From Rheinheimera sp. (lineage in GTDB: Bacteria > Pseudomonadota > Gammaproteobacteria > Enterobacterales > Alteromonadaceae), in NCBI GenBank assembly GCA_003482455.1, contig DMYW01000019.1, forward strand, positions 322 to 19,578: 19,257 nt of DNA, given 5' to 3'. Below the pieces are notes generated by a model. It was given only the letters and a program-made list of their open reading frames with translations. It did no database searches and was not told the DNA's origin. Below are positions 8,876 to 15,820 of the stretch, piece by piece. The position numbers and the translations under genes are program-made. How positions within the stretch are numbered: the first letter of the stretch is position 1; each line of letters begins with the position of its first letter.

Positions 8876-9385
8876 TTAGGCCTTGGCGTCCAAACGCGCT
8901 TGTTTTTCTAATTTCTTTTTGATGCGGTCACGTTTCAGTGGTGACAAATAATCGATAAACAATTTGCCGATTAAGTGGTCCAGTTCGTGTTGCAAACAAA
9001 TAGCCAATAATCCTTCGGCTTTTAATTCGAACCATTCGCCATCAACATTTTGTGCTTTAACGATTACATCGGCAGCACGGGCGACGCTGGCGTAGTTTTG
9101 TGGGACAGATAAACAACCTTCTTCATAGGTGGTATCGCCACTGCGCTCAACGATTTCAGGATTAATAAATACCTGAGGCTGGTTTCTTTCTTCAGATAAA
9201 TCAATTACAACTACACGTTTATGAACATTTACTTGCGTTGCTGCTAAACCAATGCCATTTTCGGCATACATGGTTTCTAACATGTCAGCAACGAGCTGAC
9301 GAATTTCGGGGGTAACTTCAGCGACAGGTTTGGCAATTGTGCGTAAACGTTCGTCTGGATAATGTAAAACTGTTAAAACGGCCAT
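8876..9385 (-). CDS. def: Peptide deformylase
   Basis: Removes the N-formyl group from nascent proteins at the ribosome exit, using Fe2+ or Zn2+. The 169-residue length is standard for type 1 enzymes. All three family motifs are intact: GIGLAATQ (44-51), EEGCLSVP with metal ligand Cys91, and HELDH with metal ligands His133 and His137 and catalytic Glu134. The C-terminus is the usual Lys-rich helix (RDRIKKKLEK). ATG 9385 is preceded by an AGGTG Shine-Dalgarno. It is the first gene of def-fmt-rsmB-trkA and diverges from the lysM gene. Confidence 0.98.
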   Translation of the reverse strand: MAVLTVLHYPDERLRTIAKPVAEVTPEIRQLVADMLETMYAENGIGLAATQVNVHKRVVVIDLSEERNQPQVFINPEIVERSGDTTYEEGCLSVPQNYASVARAADVIVKAQNVDGEWFELKAEGLLAICLQHELDHLIGKLFIDYLSPLKRDRIKKKLEKQARLDAKA

Positions 9386-9509
9386 AGCACCTACAAAATT
9401 ATGCTTAATTTAACTAACTGTGTTATGGTTCAATTTTAGCCATTTATCCGTTCCAAGAACAGCGCTGAGGCTAACTTATTCCTGCAGTTACGGCGTCAAG
9501 GGATCTAGC
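9386..9509. promoter_or_regulatory. Divergent promoter region between def and lysM
   Basis: This 124-bp AT-rich gap must hold the promoters of both the def operon (leftward) and the lysM operon (rightward). Leftward candidates are a TTGAAC -35-like hexamer (9433-9428) and CATAAT (9403-9398), but they are not 17 bp apart, and CATAAT lies very close to the def start. No convincing rightward hexamer pair is visible. The assignment rests on gene layout, not on strong motifs. Confidence 0.4.
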
Positions 9510-10676
9510 ATGCTGAAAATAATAAAAACTACACTCGCCGCATTCGTGTTTTGTTCCGCAACTTTTGCATCGGCAGAACAATTAACAATCAAATCGGATG
9601 CGCCAAAATCATACACAGTCAAACAAGGCGACACCTTGTGGGACATTTCCGGTATGTACCTGGAAAAACCGTGGCTGTGGCCAAGTTTGTGGAAAATGAA
9701 TCCACAAGTGGCAAACCCGCATTTAATTTATCCAGGCGACGTATTGCACCTGACTTACGATGCGGACGGCAAACCAGTGCTGTCAGTGAGTAATCAGACT
9801 GTGGCCAAGTTGTCACCAGACACCAGCGGCTCTGCGATGGCAAACGGCGAAGTTCGTGGCGGGGATGTACGCAAGTTATCTCCGGAAGCGCGTAAAACTT
9901 TAAAATCAAGCAAAGCGATCACCACGTTACCGCTACAAATGATTCGGCCGTTTTTGACCTATGAACAGGCATTAACCGAAGAACAAATCAACGGTTTACC
10001 TTATGTACTTGGGGCGGATGAGCAAGTGAAAAACGTCAGCTCTGGCCACATTCTGTATGTAAGAGGCAAAGTTGACCAAGGTGCTGCTTACGGCGTGTAC
10101 CGTAAAGGCAAACAGTATGTTGATCCTGCCAGTGGTGAAGTTTTAGGTTACGAAACCAAATTGGTTGGGACTGCTCGTGTATTTCGCACTGGTAACCCAG
10201 ACCAAAACGAGCCAGGGTCTTTGAAAGTTGTTGATGTTAAACAAGAAATTCGCCAAGGTGACCGCTTATTACCGGCGGCTGATGGACAAAGCCTTCCGGC
10301 GTTTTTCAGTATGCGCAAGCCAGAACAGCCAATTGCCGGTGTGATCATTGATACCACGTCTAATTTGCGTGAGTTTTCTACCTGGGACATAGTCGTGCTG
10401 AATAAAGGCGCGCAAGATAATGTTAAAGCCGGTTACATGTTTGGTATTTATCGCCGCTCCCCTGCAGTCGTGGATACGGCATCAGGCCCAGTTTACACGT
10501 CAGATGCAACGCTGTATCAACAAGTCACTGGCGGACATGATGGTGAGCCGATCCAAATGCCAGAAGAAAAAATTGGCGATTTGATGGTGTTCAAAGTGGC
10601 GGAACGCACCAGTTTTGCCATAGTGACAGGAACGCGCAAACCGATCCGTGTAGGAGACACGATCGGGGAGCTTTAA
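9510..10676 (+). CDS. Exported LysM-domain peptidoglycan-binding protein
   Basis: A 388-residue secreted protein. The signal peptide has the hydrophobic core TTLAAFVFC and probably ends at ASA (residues 20-22). A single LysM domain follows (about 35-85), starting YTVKQGDTLWDIS and ending with LIYPGDVL, the hallmarks of a glycan-binding LysM. The remaining roughly 300 residues are beta-rich, with GHILYVRGKVDQG, GTARVFRTG and a late IGDLMVFKV...FAIVTGTRKPI segment. They show no enzymatic motif I can name. ATG 9510 has AAGGGA six bases upstream; the longer frame back to 9420 lacks support. A LysM gene between def and dprA is a known arrangement in gammaproteobacteria (for example the Pseudomonas PA0019-PA0021 order, from memory). 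It precedes dprA by 30 bp and probably shares its transcript. Its role is unknown. Confidence 0.92.
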   Translation: MLKIIKTTLAAFVFCSATFASAEQLTIKSDAPKSYTVKQGDTLWDISGMYLEKPWLWPSLWKMNPQVANPHLIYPGDVLHLTYDADGKPVLSVSNQTVAKLSPDTSGSAMANGEVRGGDVRKLSPEARKTLKSSKAITTLPLQMIRPFLTYEQALTEEQINGLPYVLGADEQVKNVSSGHILYVRGKVDQGAAYGVYRKGKQYVDPASGEVLGYETKLVGTARVFRTGNPDQNEPGSLKVVDVKQEIRQGDRLLPAADGQSLPAFFSMRKPEQPIAGVIIDTTSNLREFSTWDIVVLNKGAQDNVKAGYMFGIYRRSPAVVDTASGPVYTSDATLYQQVTGGHDGEPIQMPEEKIGDLMVFKVAERTSFAIVTGTRKPIRVGDTIGEL

Positions 10677-10706
10677 TCCCTGTAAACCAAATCATGAGGT
10701 GAGATC

Positions 10707-11807
10707 ATGGATGATCTCGATGTATGGCTAGCTTTGCTAGCCATTCCTGCTTTTGACGCTGTGCGTCTGCAACAATTGCAAACCCTTGCCGCTTTTCCTG
10801 ATTTGTTATCCCTGCCTTGGTCATGCCTTCTTGATGCTGGTCTTACCCAGTTGCAGGCTGAAAAGCTAAAAAATCCACCTGTGGCGTCAATTCGAACGGC
10901 GAAACAATGGTTGTCGAGCGATCCCGAACATCAACTTATCCATTGGTTCCATCCGGCGTATCCTGCGTTGCTACGTGAAATCAAACATCCACCTATCGCT
11001 TTGTTTGCCGCGGGGGATATTGGCCTATTGCAGACGCAGCAGCTTGCTATTGTCGGTAGCCGTCGGCCGACTCCTGCCGGCAAAAAAATAGCGTTCGACT
11101 GGGCGGCGCAGCTATCGGCATTGGGGATCACCATCACCAGTGGACTTGCGCAAGGTATTGATGCATGTGCACATCAAGGCGCTTTGTCAGTGCAAGGCGC
11201 AACGGTTGCTGTGCTTGGACATGGTTTGTTGCATCAATACCCAAAACAAAATACGGAGCTTTTTCAACAAATCCGCCGGCAAGGTTTGTTAGTGTCGGAA
11301 TACCTACCTGACCAGCCACCGCTGGCGCCATTATTCCCAATTCGCAATCGTATTGTCGTGGGATTGGCGCATGGCACCTTGGTGGTTGAAGCAGCCGAAA
11401 AAAGTGGTTCATTGATTAGCGCAGGGTATGCTGCCGAATACAGTCGTGAATTGTTTGCAGTCCCTGGCTCTGTGATGAACCCGCAAGCGGCCGGTTGTCA
11501 TCAGTTGATTCAACAAGGCGCTAAATTAACGCGTCATATCGCCGATATCCTAGAAGAGTTAGACCTAGATTTGTCGCCACAAATTTCATTGAATTTGGAC
11601 GAAAAAAATTATTCTACAAAAGCCTTGTCCGACCAAGGCTTGTTAGCTAACGTAGGATATGAGGTCAGCGCAATAGATGAGATTGCGCAGCGAGCGGCAC
11701 AACCAATCGCTGACGTTACGGTGGCCTTGTTGCAACTGGAATTATCCGGTGCCATTGCTGCAGTTCCTGGTGGTTACATTCGAGTGAGGGGGCCTAATCA
11801 TGTTTGA
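10707..11807 (+). CDS. dprA: DNA-processing protein DprA/Smf
   Basis: Binds incoming single-stranded DNA during natural transformation and loads RecA. The 366-residue product has three parts: an N-terminal helical SAM/HhH-like region (about 1-65), a Rossmann-like core, and a C-terminal winged-helix domain (about 305-360). The core contains IVGSRRPTPAGKK (GSRRP at 117-121), SGLAQGIDACAHQGAL, VLGHGL, FPIRNRIVVGLA and VVEAAEKSGSLISA, all classic DprA blocks. The winged helix includes AQPIADVTVALLQLELSG. The ATG at 10707 follows GAGGTGA closely. Its stop codon lies inside smg (8-nt overlap), so the two are coupled. dprA is present even in non-competent bacteria, so its presence alone does not prove competence; no com genes are in the window. 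Confidence 0.97.
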   Translation: MDDLDVWLALLAIPAFDAVRLQQLQTLAAFPDLLSLPWSCLLDAGLTQLQAEKLKNPPVASIRTAKQWLSSDPEHQLIHWFHPAYPALLREIKHPPIALFAAGDIGLLQTQQLAIVGSRRPTPAGKKIAFDWAAQLSALGITITSGLAQGIDACAHQGALSVQGATVAVLGHGLLHQYPKQNTELFQQIRRQGLLVSEYLPDQPPLAPLFPIRNRIVVGLAHGTLVVEAAEKSGSLISAGYAAEYSRELFAVPGSVMNPQAAGCHQLIQQGAKLTRHIADILEELDLDLSPQISLNLDEKNYSTKALSDQGLLANVGYEVSAIDEIAQRAAQPIADVTVALLQLELSGAIAAVPGGYIRVRGPNHV

Positions 11808-12273
11808 TATCCTCGTCTATCTGTTCGAAAACTATGTCCACAACGAGTCTGAAATTTTTATCAATCAGGCAGATTTAACTCGAGAATTGTCCAAAGCTGG
11901 TTTCCACGACGACGATATCTTCAAGGCGCTGCGTTGGTTGGAAAACCTATCCAAATTGCAAGAAAGCCATGTCAAACCCTATTTAACGAAAGCCAGCTCG
12001 AATGCTGTTCGCCTGTATACAGTGCAAGAACAACGCAAGTTGGATGTGGAATGTCGCGGCTTTCTGATGTTCCTTGAGCAAATTAATGTGCTGGATTTAG
12101 CCACCCGCGAAATGGTGTTGGATCGGGTGATGGAGCTCGACAGTGCCGAAGTCACCCTGGAAGATCTAAAGTGGGTGGTGTTGATGGTGTTGTTTAATGC
12201 GCCCGGTCATGAAGCCGAATATGCACAAATGGAAGATCTGTTGTTCCTCGAACCCGTCGGGGCAACTCACTAA
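11800..12273 (+). CDS. smg: Smg family protein (DUF494)
   Basis: A 157-residue cytoplasmic protein highly similar in full length to E. coli Smg: it begins MFDILVYLFE, contains CRGFLMFLEQI and ATREMVLDRVM, and has the long conserved LEDLKWVVLMVLFN block. The acidic, helix-rich composition suggests a small all-alpha protein. Its biochemical function is not established. The ATG at 11800 overlaps the end of dprA by 8 nt. A strong terminator follows 23 bp after its stop, so it ends the lysM-dprA-smg unit. The constant pairing with dprA suggests a linked job, but that is inference. Confidence 0.96.
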   Translation: MFDILVYLFENYVHNESEIFINQADLTRELSKAGFHDDDIFKALRWLENLSKLQESHVKPYLTKASSNAVRLYTVQEQRKLDVECRGFLMFLEQINVLDLATREMVLDRVMELDSAEVTLEDLKWVVLMVLFNAPGHEAEYAQMEDLLFLEPVGATH

Positions 12274-12296
12274 GCAGCTGTCTGTCCTAGAAACAG

Positions 12297-12319
12297 CGCG
12301 CCTTCCGGGGCGCGTTTTT
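12297..12319 (+). terminator. Intrinsic terminator after smg
   Basis: CGCGCC, loop TTCCGG, GGCGCG, then five Ts: a very GC-rich stem with a U tract, 23 bp after the smg stop codon. It should end the lysM-dprA-smg transcript before yrdD. Confidence 0.88.
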
Positions 12320-12345
12320 GTTTGTGCTGCCGCAGCGTAAAACTG

Positions 12346-12354
12346 TGCGATAAT
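12346..12354 (+). promoter_or_regulatory. Extended -10 promoter candidate for yrdD
   Basis: TGCGATAAT is an extended -10 (TGn plus a 5/6 match to TATAAT). It lies downstream of the smg terminator and 41 bp before the yrdD ATG. No good -35 hexamer is seen at 16-18 bp, which is tolerable for extended -10 promoters. The placement supports independent transcription of yrdD. Confidence 0.4.
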
Positions 12355-12395
12355 TCCAGCCTCAACCCCGATGAACTGAGAAGACCGAGCTTGCA

Positions 12396-12941
12396 ATGAC
12401 CGATTCGCCTTTATTTGCCATTCCTGAACACAAGCAAAGTTGTCCGTTGTGTCAGCATGAATTGGTTATGAAATCGGGTAAGCACGGTCCATTTTTGGGC
12501 TGCAGTAATTATCCCGACTGCACATACATTCAAAACCTGCACCCGCATGAAAGTACAGTTGTGAAATTGTTGGATGAACCAGCATGCCCATCGTGTGGTG
12601 GCCAACTAGCGGTGAAAAATGGTCGCTACGGTATGTTTATCGGCTGCAGCAACTTCCCGAGTTGCCATTTTATCGTGCATGAGGAACCGACCGAAGTCGC
12701 AGGAGTAGCTTGTCCCGTGTGCCAACGTGGCAAGCTGGTGGAACGGACCAGCAAGTACGGCAAGACATTTTATGGCTGTGACCAGTACCCAAGTTGTGAT
12801 TTTGTGATGAACTTCAAACCGGTGGCTGGGACCTGCCAAACTTGTGGTTTTGGACTGCTGGCGGAAAAGCCATCTGCACAGGGGGTGAAGTTGATCTGCG
12901 CCAAAAAGAAATGCTCTGCCGTACAGCCCAGTGAGGTATAA
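12396..12941 (+). CDS. yrdD: Orphan topoisomerase-type zinc-ribbon protein (YrdD-like)
   Basis: A 181-residue protein built almost entirely of four tandem zinc ribbons of the kind found at the C-terminus of type IA topoisomerases, with no topoisomerase catalytic domain. Ribbons 1-3 follow C-x2-C...GC-x5-C (CPLC...CSNYPDC, CPSC...CSNFPSC, CPVC...CDQYPSC). The fourth (CQTC...CAKKKC) has C-x4-C and lacks the usual aromatic-Gly-Cys lead-in. The modules presumably bind zinc and single-stranded DNA or RNA, as in TopA; the cellular role is unknown. E. coli has an equivalent, YrdD, in the same smg neighbourhood. No strong Shine-Dalgarno precedes ATG 12396. It converges on purK across a terminator. 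Confidence 0.92.
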   Translation: MTDSPLFAIPEHKQSCPLCQHELVMKSGKHGPFLGCSNYPDCTYIQNLHPHESTVVKLLDEPACPSCGGQLAVKNGRYGMFIGCSNFPSCHFIVHEEPTEVAGVACPVCQRGKLVERTSKYGKTFYGCDQYPSCDFVMNFKPVAGTCQTCGFGLLAEKPSAQGVKLICAKKKCSAVQPSEV

Positions 12942-13006
12942 CCCACATGGCGAGGCGCGTGATAGCAAGGGCAGTTGCTGATCATTGGACGAGCGGTTGC
13001 AGATAA

Positions 13007-13034
13007 AAAAACAGGAGCTAATGCTCCTGTTTTT
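13007..13034. terminator. Bidirectional intrinsic terminator between yrdD and purK
   Basis: AAAAACAGGAGC, loop TAAT, GCTCCTGTTTTT: a 12-bp perfect stem with A and T tracts on either side, suited to termination in both directions. It lies between the converging stop codons of yrdD and purK. Confidence 0.92.
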
Positions 13035-13051
13035 GTTTGCAAGGCAGACGG

Positions 13052-14212
13052 TTACAGGGCTTTGACGCGTTGTTGTAATGCCGCTGCAACCTCGGCGACT
13101 TCTGGGAAGCTCGCCTCTGGCAGCAGCGCACTTAACGCACTAAACCGTGCCGCCATTTCTTTCGGCGTTGCGCCACAAATATTGATATGGCCCATTTTGC
13201 GGCCCGGACGTTTGCCTTTACCGTACCAATGTAAATGGCAACTTGGCAGGCTTAACACGGCTGGGTTGACATAGTCTTCGCCTAAAATGTTCACCATCAC
13301 CGTTGGCCGCACCAAGGCTGTGCTGCCCAGTGGCAAGCCGCAGACGGCGCGCAGGTGGTTTTCAAATTGGCAAGTATCCGCGCCTTGTTGTGTCCAATGA
13401 CCCGAGTTATGCACGCGTGGTGCTATCTCATTGACCAATAATTTGTCGCCGACTTGGAAAAACTCCAGCGCTAGCACGCCGACGTAATTCAGTTCATTGG
13501 CGACGGCATCAAACATCTGCTTGGCTTGTTGCTGCAAAGCCGACTCGCTTGGCAATGCGGTTGATACCGCAAGCACGCCGTTGACATGGTGGTTCTCTGT
13601 CAGTGGGTATACGACCGTATCGCCATGTTCATTGCGCGCACCAACCAGCGAGACTTCGCGGTCAAAGCGTACAAACTGCTCTGCCACAATAGCTTGCGGC
13701 AGTGTGTGATCAGCGCCCGCCATAAAGGCTTCGATATCTTGCCAAATGACCTGCGCGTCTTCGAGACGTTTTAAACGCCACTGGCCTTTGCCATCGTAAC
13801 CGGCGAGGGCGCTTTTGAGCACCAGCGGTAAGCCCAGCTCGTTGATCGCCGCTTTAAATTCGGTTTCGGTTTGCACAATGCGATAACCGGCATTAGCAAC
13901 ACCAGCAGCATCTAATAAGGCTTTTTCTTGGCGACGATCACCGCCGGCTTTAATAGCGCGGCTGTTGGGCTTGAACTTGCCGCTGGCTTCGCAGACGGCT
14001 TGTACTGGGTATGGGATGTGCTCGAACTCTGAGCTAACCACATCGGCGTTGGCGACGGCTTGTTCCAGCGTCTCGTCAAACACTTGGCCGGTGACTGGAT
14101 GCATCACGCGTTGCGAATTTACATCGTAGGCTAGAACCGAAATATTCAGTGGCGCGCCAGCAAGTGCCATCATGCGGGCTAATTGGCCCGCGCCCATCAC
14201 TAAAACTTTCAT
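13052..14212 (-). CDS. purK: N5-carboxyaminoimidazole ribonucleotide synthase PurK
   Basis: ATP-grasp enzyme that carboxylates aminoimidazole ribonucleotide (AIR) with ATP and bicarbonate to N5-CAIR in de novo purine synthesis. The 386 residues comprise a pre-ATP-grasp Rossmann domain (VLVMGAGQLARMM), an ATP-grasp domain with the glycine-rich GYDGKGQWRLK, REVSLVGAR and the metal-binding NEIAPRVHNSGHWT (Asn261, Glu262), and a C-terminal domain with HWYGKGKRPGRKMGH. It is about 30 residues longer than E. coli PurK as I recall it, with extra residues spread along the chain. ATG 14212 overlaps the purE stop as ATGA, so purE-purK is a coupled two-gene operon. Confidence 0.97.
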   Translation of the reverse strand: MKVLVMGAGQLARMMALAGAPLNISVLAYDVNSQRVMHPVTGQVFDETLEQAVANADVVSSEFEHIPYPVQAVCEASGKFKPNSRAIKAGGDRRQEKALLDAAGVANAGYRIVQTETEFKAAINELGLPLVLKSALAGYDGKGQWRLKRLEDAQVIWQDIEAFMAGADHTLPQAIVAEQFVRFDREVSLVGARNEHGDTVVYPLTENHHVNGVLAVSTALPSESALQQQAKQMFDAVANELNYVGVLALEFFQVGDKLLVNEIAPRVHNSGHWTQQGADTCQFENHLRAVCGLPLGSTALVRPTVMVNILGEDYVNPAVLSLPSCHLHWYGKGKRPGRKMGHINICGATPKEMAARFSALSALLPEASFPEVAEVAAALQQRVKAL

Positions 14213-14700
14213 TCGGCATCCACCGCTGGATCTGGATGCGCCAGCACGGCTTCGGTTTGCTCTTTACGGAACGCGTCGATTTTTGCCATCAATGCATCAT
14301 CTGAGGTCGCCAAAATTTGTGCAGCGAGCAAGCCTGCGTTGGCTGCACCAGCATCACCGATGGCCAGCGTACCCACGGCAACGCCTTTTGGCATTTGCAC
14401 GATCGACAATAAGGAATCGATACCTTTGAGCGCTTTGGATTGTACTGGCACGCCAAGCACCGGCAGAGACGTAAAAGCGGCAGCCATGCCCGGCAAATGC
14501 GCCGCGCCACCAGCGCCGGCGATAATCACTTTTAAACCACGACTTGCAGCGGCACCGGCATAATCCGCCAACAACTGCGGCGTGCGATGGGCGGACACGA
14601 CACGGGTCTCATAGGCGATGCCAAAACGGTCCAACATATCTGCTGCATTTTTCATGGTGGGCCAATCCGACTTGGAGCCCATGATGATACCGACTTTCAT
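14209..14700 (-). CDS. purE: N5-carboxyaminoimidazole ribonucleotide mutase PurE
   Basis: Converts N5-CAIR to CAIR by moving the carboxyl group, the step right after PurK. The 163-residue protein is a class I PurE, consistent with the adjacent purK. It begins VGIIMGSKSDWPTM (Ser9 and Asp12 in the substrate site), has SAHRTP with the catalytic His38, and the glycine-rich IAGAGGAAHLPGM. The frame continues to 14733, but ATG 14700 matches the family and has a good GAGGAA Shine-Dalgarno. A consensus -10 lies 45-50 bp upstream within a dyad. It diverges from hemF with 173 bp between the start codons. Confidence 0.97.
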   Translation of the reverse strand: MKVGIIMGSKSDWPTMKNAADMLDRFGIAYETRVVSAHRTPQLLADYAGAAASRGLKVIIAGAGGAAHLPGMAAAFTSLPVLGVPVQSKALKGIDSLLSIVQMPKGVAVGTLAIGDAGAANAGLLAAQILATSDDALMAKIDAFRKEQTEAVLAHPDPAVDAE

Positions 14701-14731
14701 TGCTGTTTCCTCAAAACGGCCAGGTGCTGGC

Positions 14732-14753
14732 ATAATAGTCGGCTATTATAGCC
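14732..14753 (-). promoter_or_regulatory. purE promoter -10 within overlapping dyads
   Basis: On the minus strand a perfect TATAAT (14750-14745) lies about 45 bp upstream of the purE ATG. A TTTCCT sequence sits 17 bp further up as a very weak -35. The -10 is covered by two overlapping inverted repeats: ATAATAG-TCGG-CTATTAT (14732-14749) and GGCTAT-T-ATAGCC (14741-14753). I do not see a classical PUR box (ACGCAAACGTTTTCGT-like). Such dyads on a -10 are the kind of place a repressor could bind, but no regulator can be named. Confidence 0.5.
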
Positions 14754-14873
14754 ATCTAGCCGTGGTCAGGAAAATTTTTCAGCCGAAGGCTTAAAGTAAA
14801 TAGCGCCAAAAGTGCGCGCAGCCATTAGAATTCCACCTTTTACCGAAGTACCCGAAAGCACAAGGAGCACTGC

Positions 14874-15797
14874 ATGGCCGTCGATAAGCTGCAGGTCAAA
14901 GCCTTTTTAATGGCGCTGCAAGACCAAATTTGCCAAGCGTTGGCACGCGAAGATGGCGCGGCCGATTTTGTCGAAGACAGTTGGCAGCGAGCCGAAGGCG
15001 GCGGCGGGCGCAGCCGTGTGTTGACGCAAGGCGCTGTGTTTGAACAAGCTGGTGTTAACTTCTCGCATGTGTTTGGCGACAAAATGCCAGCCTCTGCCAC
15101 CGCGCATCGCCCTGAATTGGCCGGCCGACGGTTTGAAGCGATGGGCGTGTCGTTGGTCATTCACCCGCATAACCCTTATGTGCCAACCAGCCATGCCAAT
15201 GTGCGGTTTTTTATCGCCGAAAAAGACGGCGAAGACCCCGTCTGGTGGTTTGGTGGTGGTTTTGACCTCACGCCGTTTTATCCGTTTGAAGAAGACGTGG
15301 TGCATTGGCACCAAGTGGCGTTTGATACTTGTGCGCCGTTTGGGGCGGATGTCTACAGCAAATATAAGGCTTGGTGCGACGACTACTTTTATTTAAAGCA
15401 TCGCGGCGAAACCCGTGGTGTCGGCGGCTTGTTCTTTGATGACTTGAATCAATGGGGCTTTGAGCAAAGTTTTGCCTTTATGCGCGCCGTCGGTGAAAGC
15501 TACACAAACGCATATGTGCCTATTGTCGCCAAACGCAAAGACACACCGTATGGCGAGCGTGAGCGACAGTTCCAATTGTATCGTCGCGGCCGTTATGTCG
15601 AATTTAACTTAGTGTTTGACCGTGGCACCTTGTTTGGTTTGCAAAGTGGCGGCCGGACCGAGTCGATTTTAATGTCGATGCCACCGTTGGTGCGTTGGCA
15701 ATATGGTTATGAACCTGAAGCGGGCTCGCCAGAAGCGCGCTTGTATGAACGTTATTTACAACCGCAAGATTGGTTAGCTGTTCAAGCTGGCGTCTGA
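14874..15797 (+). CDS. hemF: Oxygen-dependent coproporphyrinogen III oxidase HemF
   Basis: Oxidatively decarboxylates coproporphyrinogen III to protoporphyrinogen IX with O2 in haem synthesis, in the cytoplasm. The 307-residue product is full length. It contains the family blocks WQRAEGGGGRSRVL, HPHNPYVPTSHANVRFF, WWFGGGFDLTPFYP, KHRGETRGVGGLFFDD and LYRRGRYVEFNLVFDRGT followed by GLQSGGRTESILMSMPP. ATG 14874 has AAGGAG at 14862-14867, six bases upstream. It is followed 23 bp later by the ddl-type gene and is likely co-transcribed with it. The O2 requirement indicates an organism able to grow aerobically; an anaerobic HemN is not in the window. Confidence 0.98.
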   Translation: MAVDKLQVKAFLMALQDQICQALAREDGAADFVEDSWQRAEGGGGRSRVLTQGAVFEQAGVNFSHVFGDKMPASATAHRPELAGRRFEAMGVSLVIHPHNPYVPTSHANVRFFIAEKDGEDPVWWFGGGFDLTPFYPFEEDVVHWHQVAFDTCAPFGADVYSKYKAWCDDYFYLKHRGETRGVGGLFFDDLNQWGFEQSFAFMRAVGESYTNAYVPIVAKRKDTPYGERERQFQLYRRGRYVEFNLVFDRGTLFGLQSGGRTESILMSMPPLVRWQYGYEPEAGSPEARLYERYLQPQDWLAVQAGV

Positions 15798-15820
15798 AGC
15801 GGTAGCAAGAGGAAGTAAAA

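Noticed and set aside
9420..9509. Longer LysM-protein start at 9420
   Set aside because: It would bury the signal peptide behind 30 residues; ATG 9510 has a good AAGGGA site and starts the signal peptide properly.
14907..15314. A 135-codon minus-strand open frame inside hemF
   Set aside because: It lies wholly antisense to hemF and has no ribosome binding site or recognisable domain; it is a reading-frame shadow.
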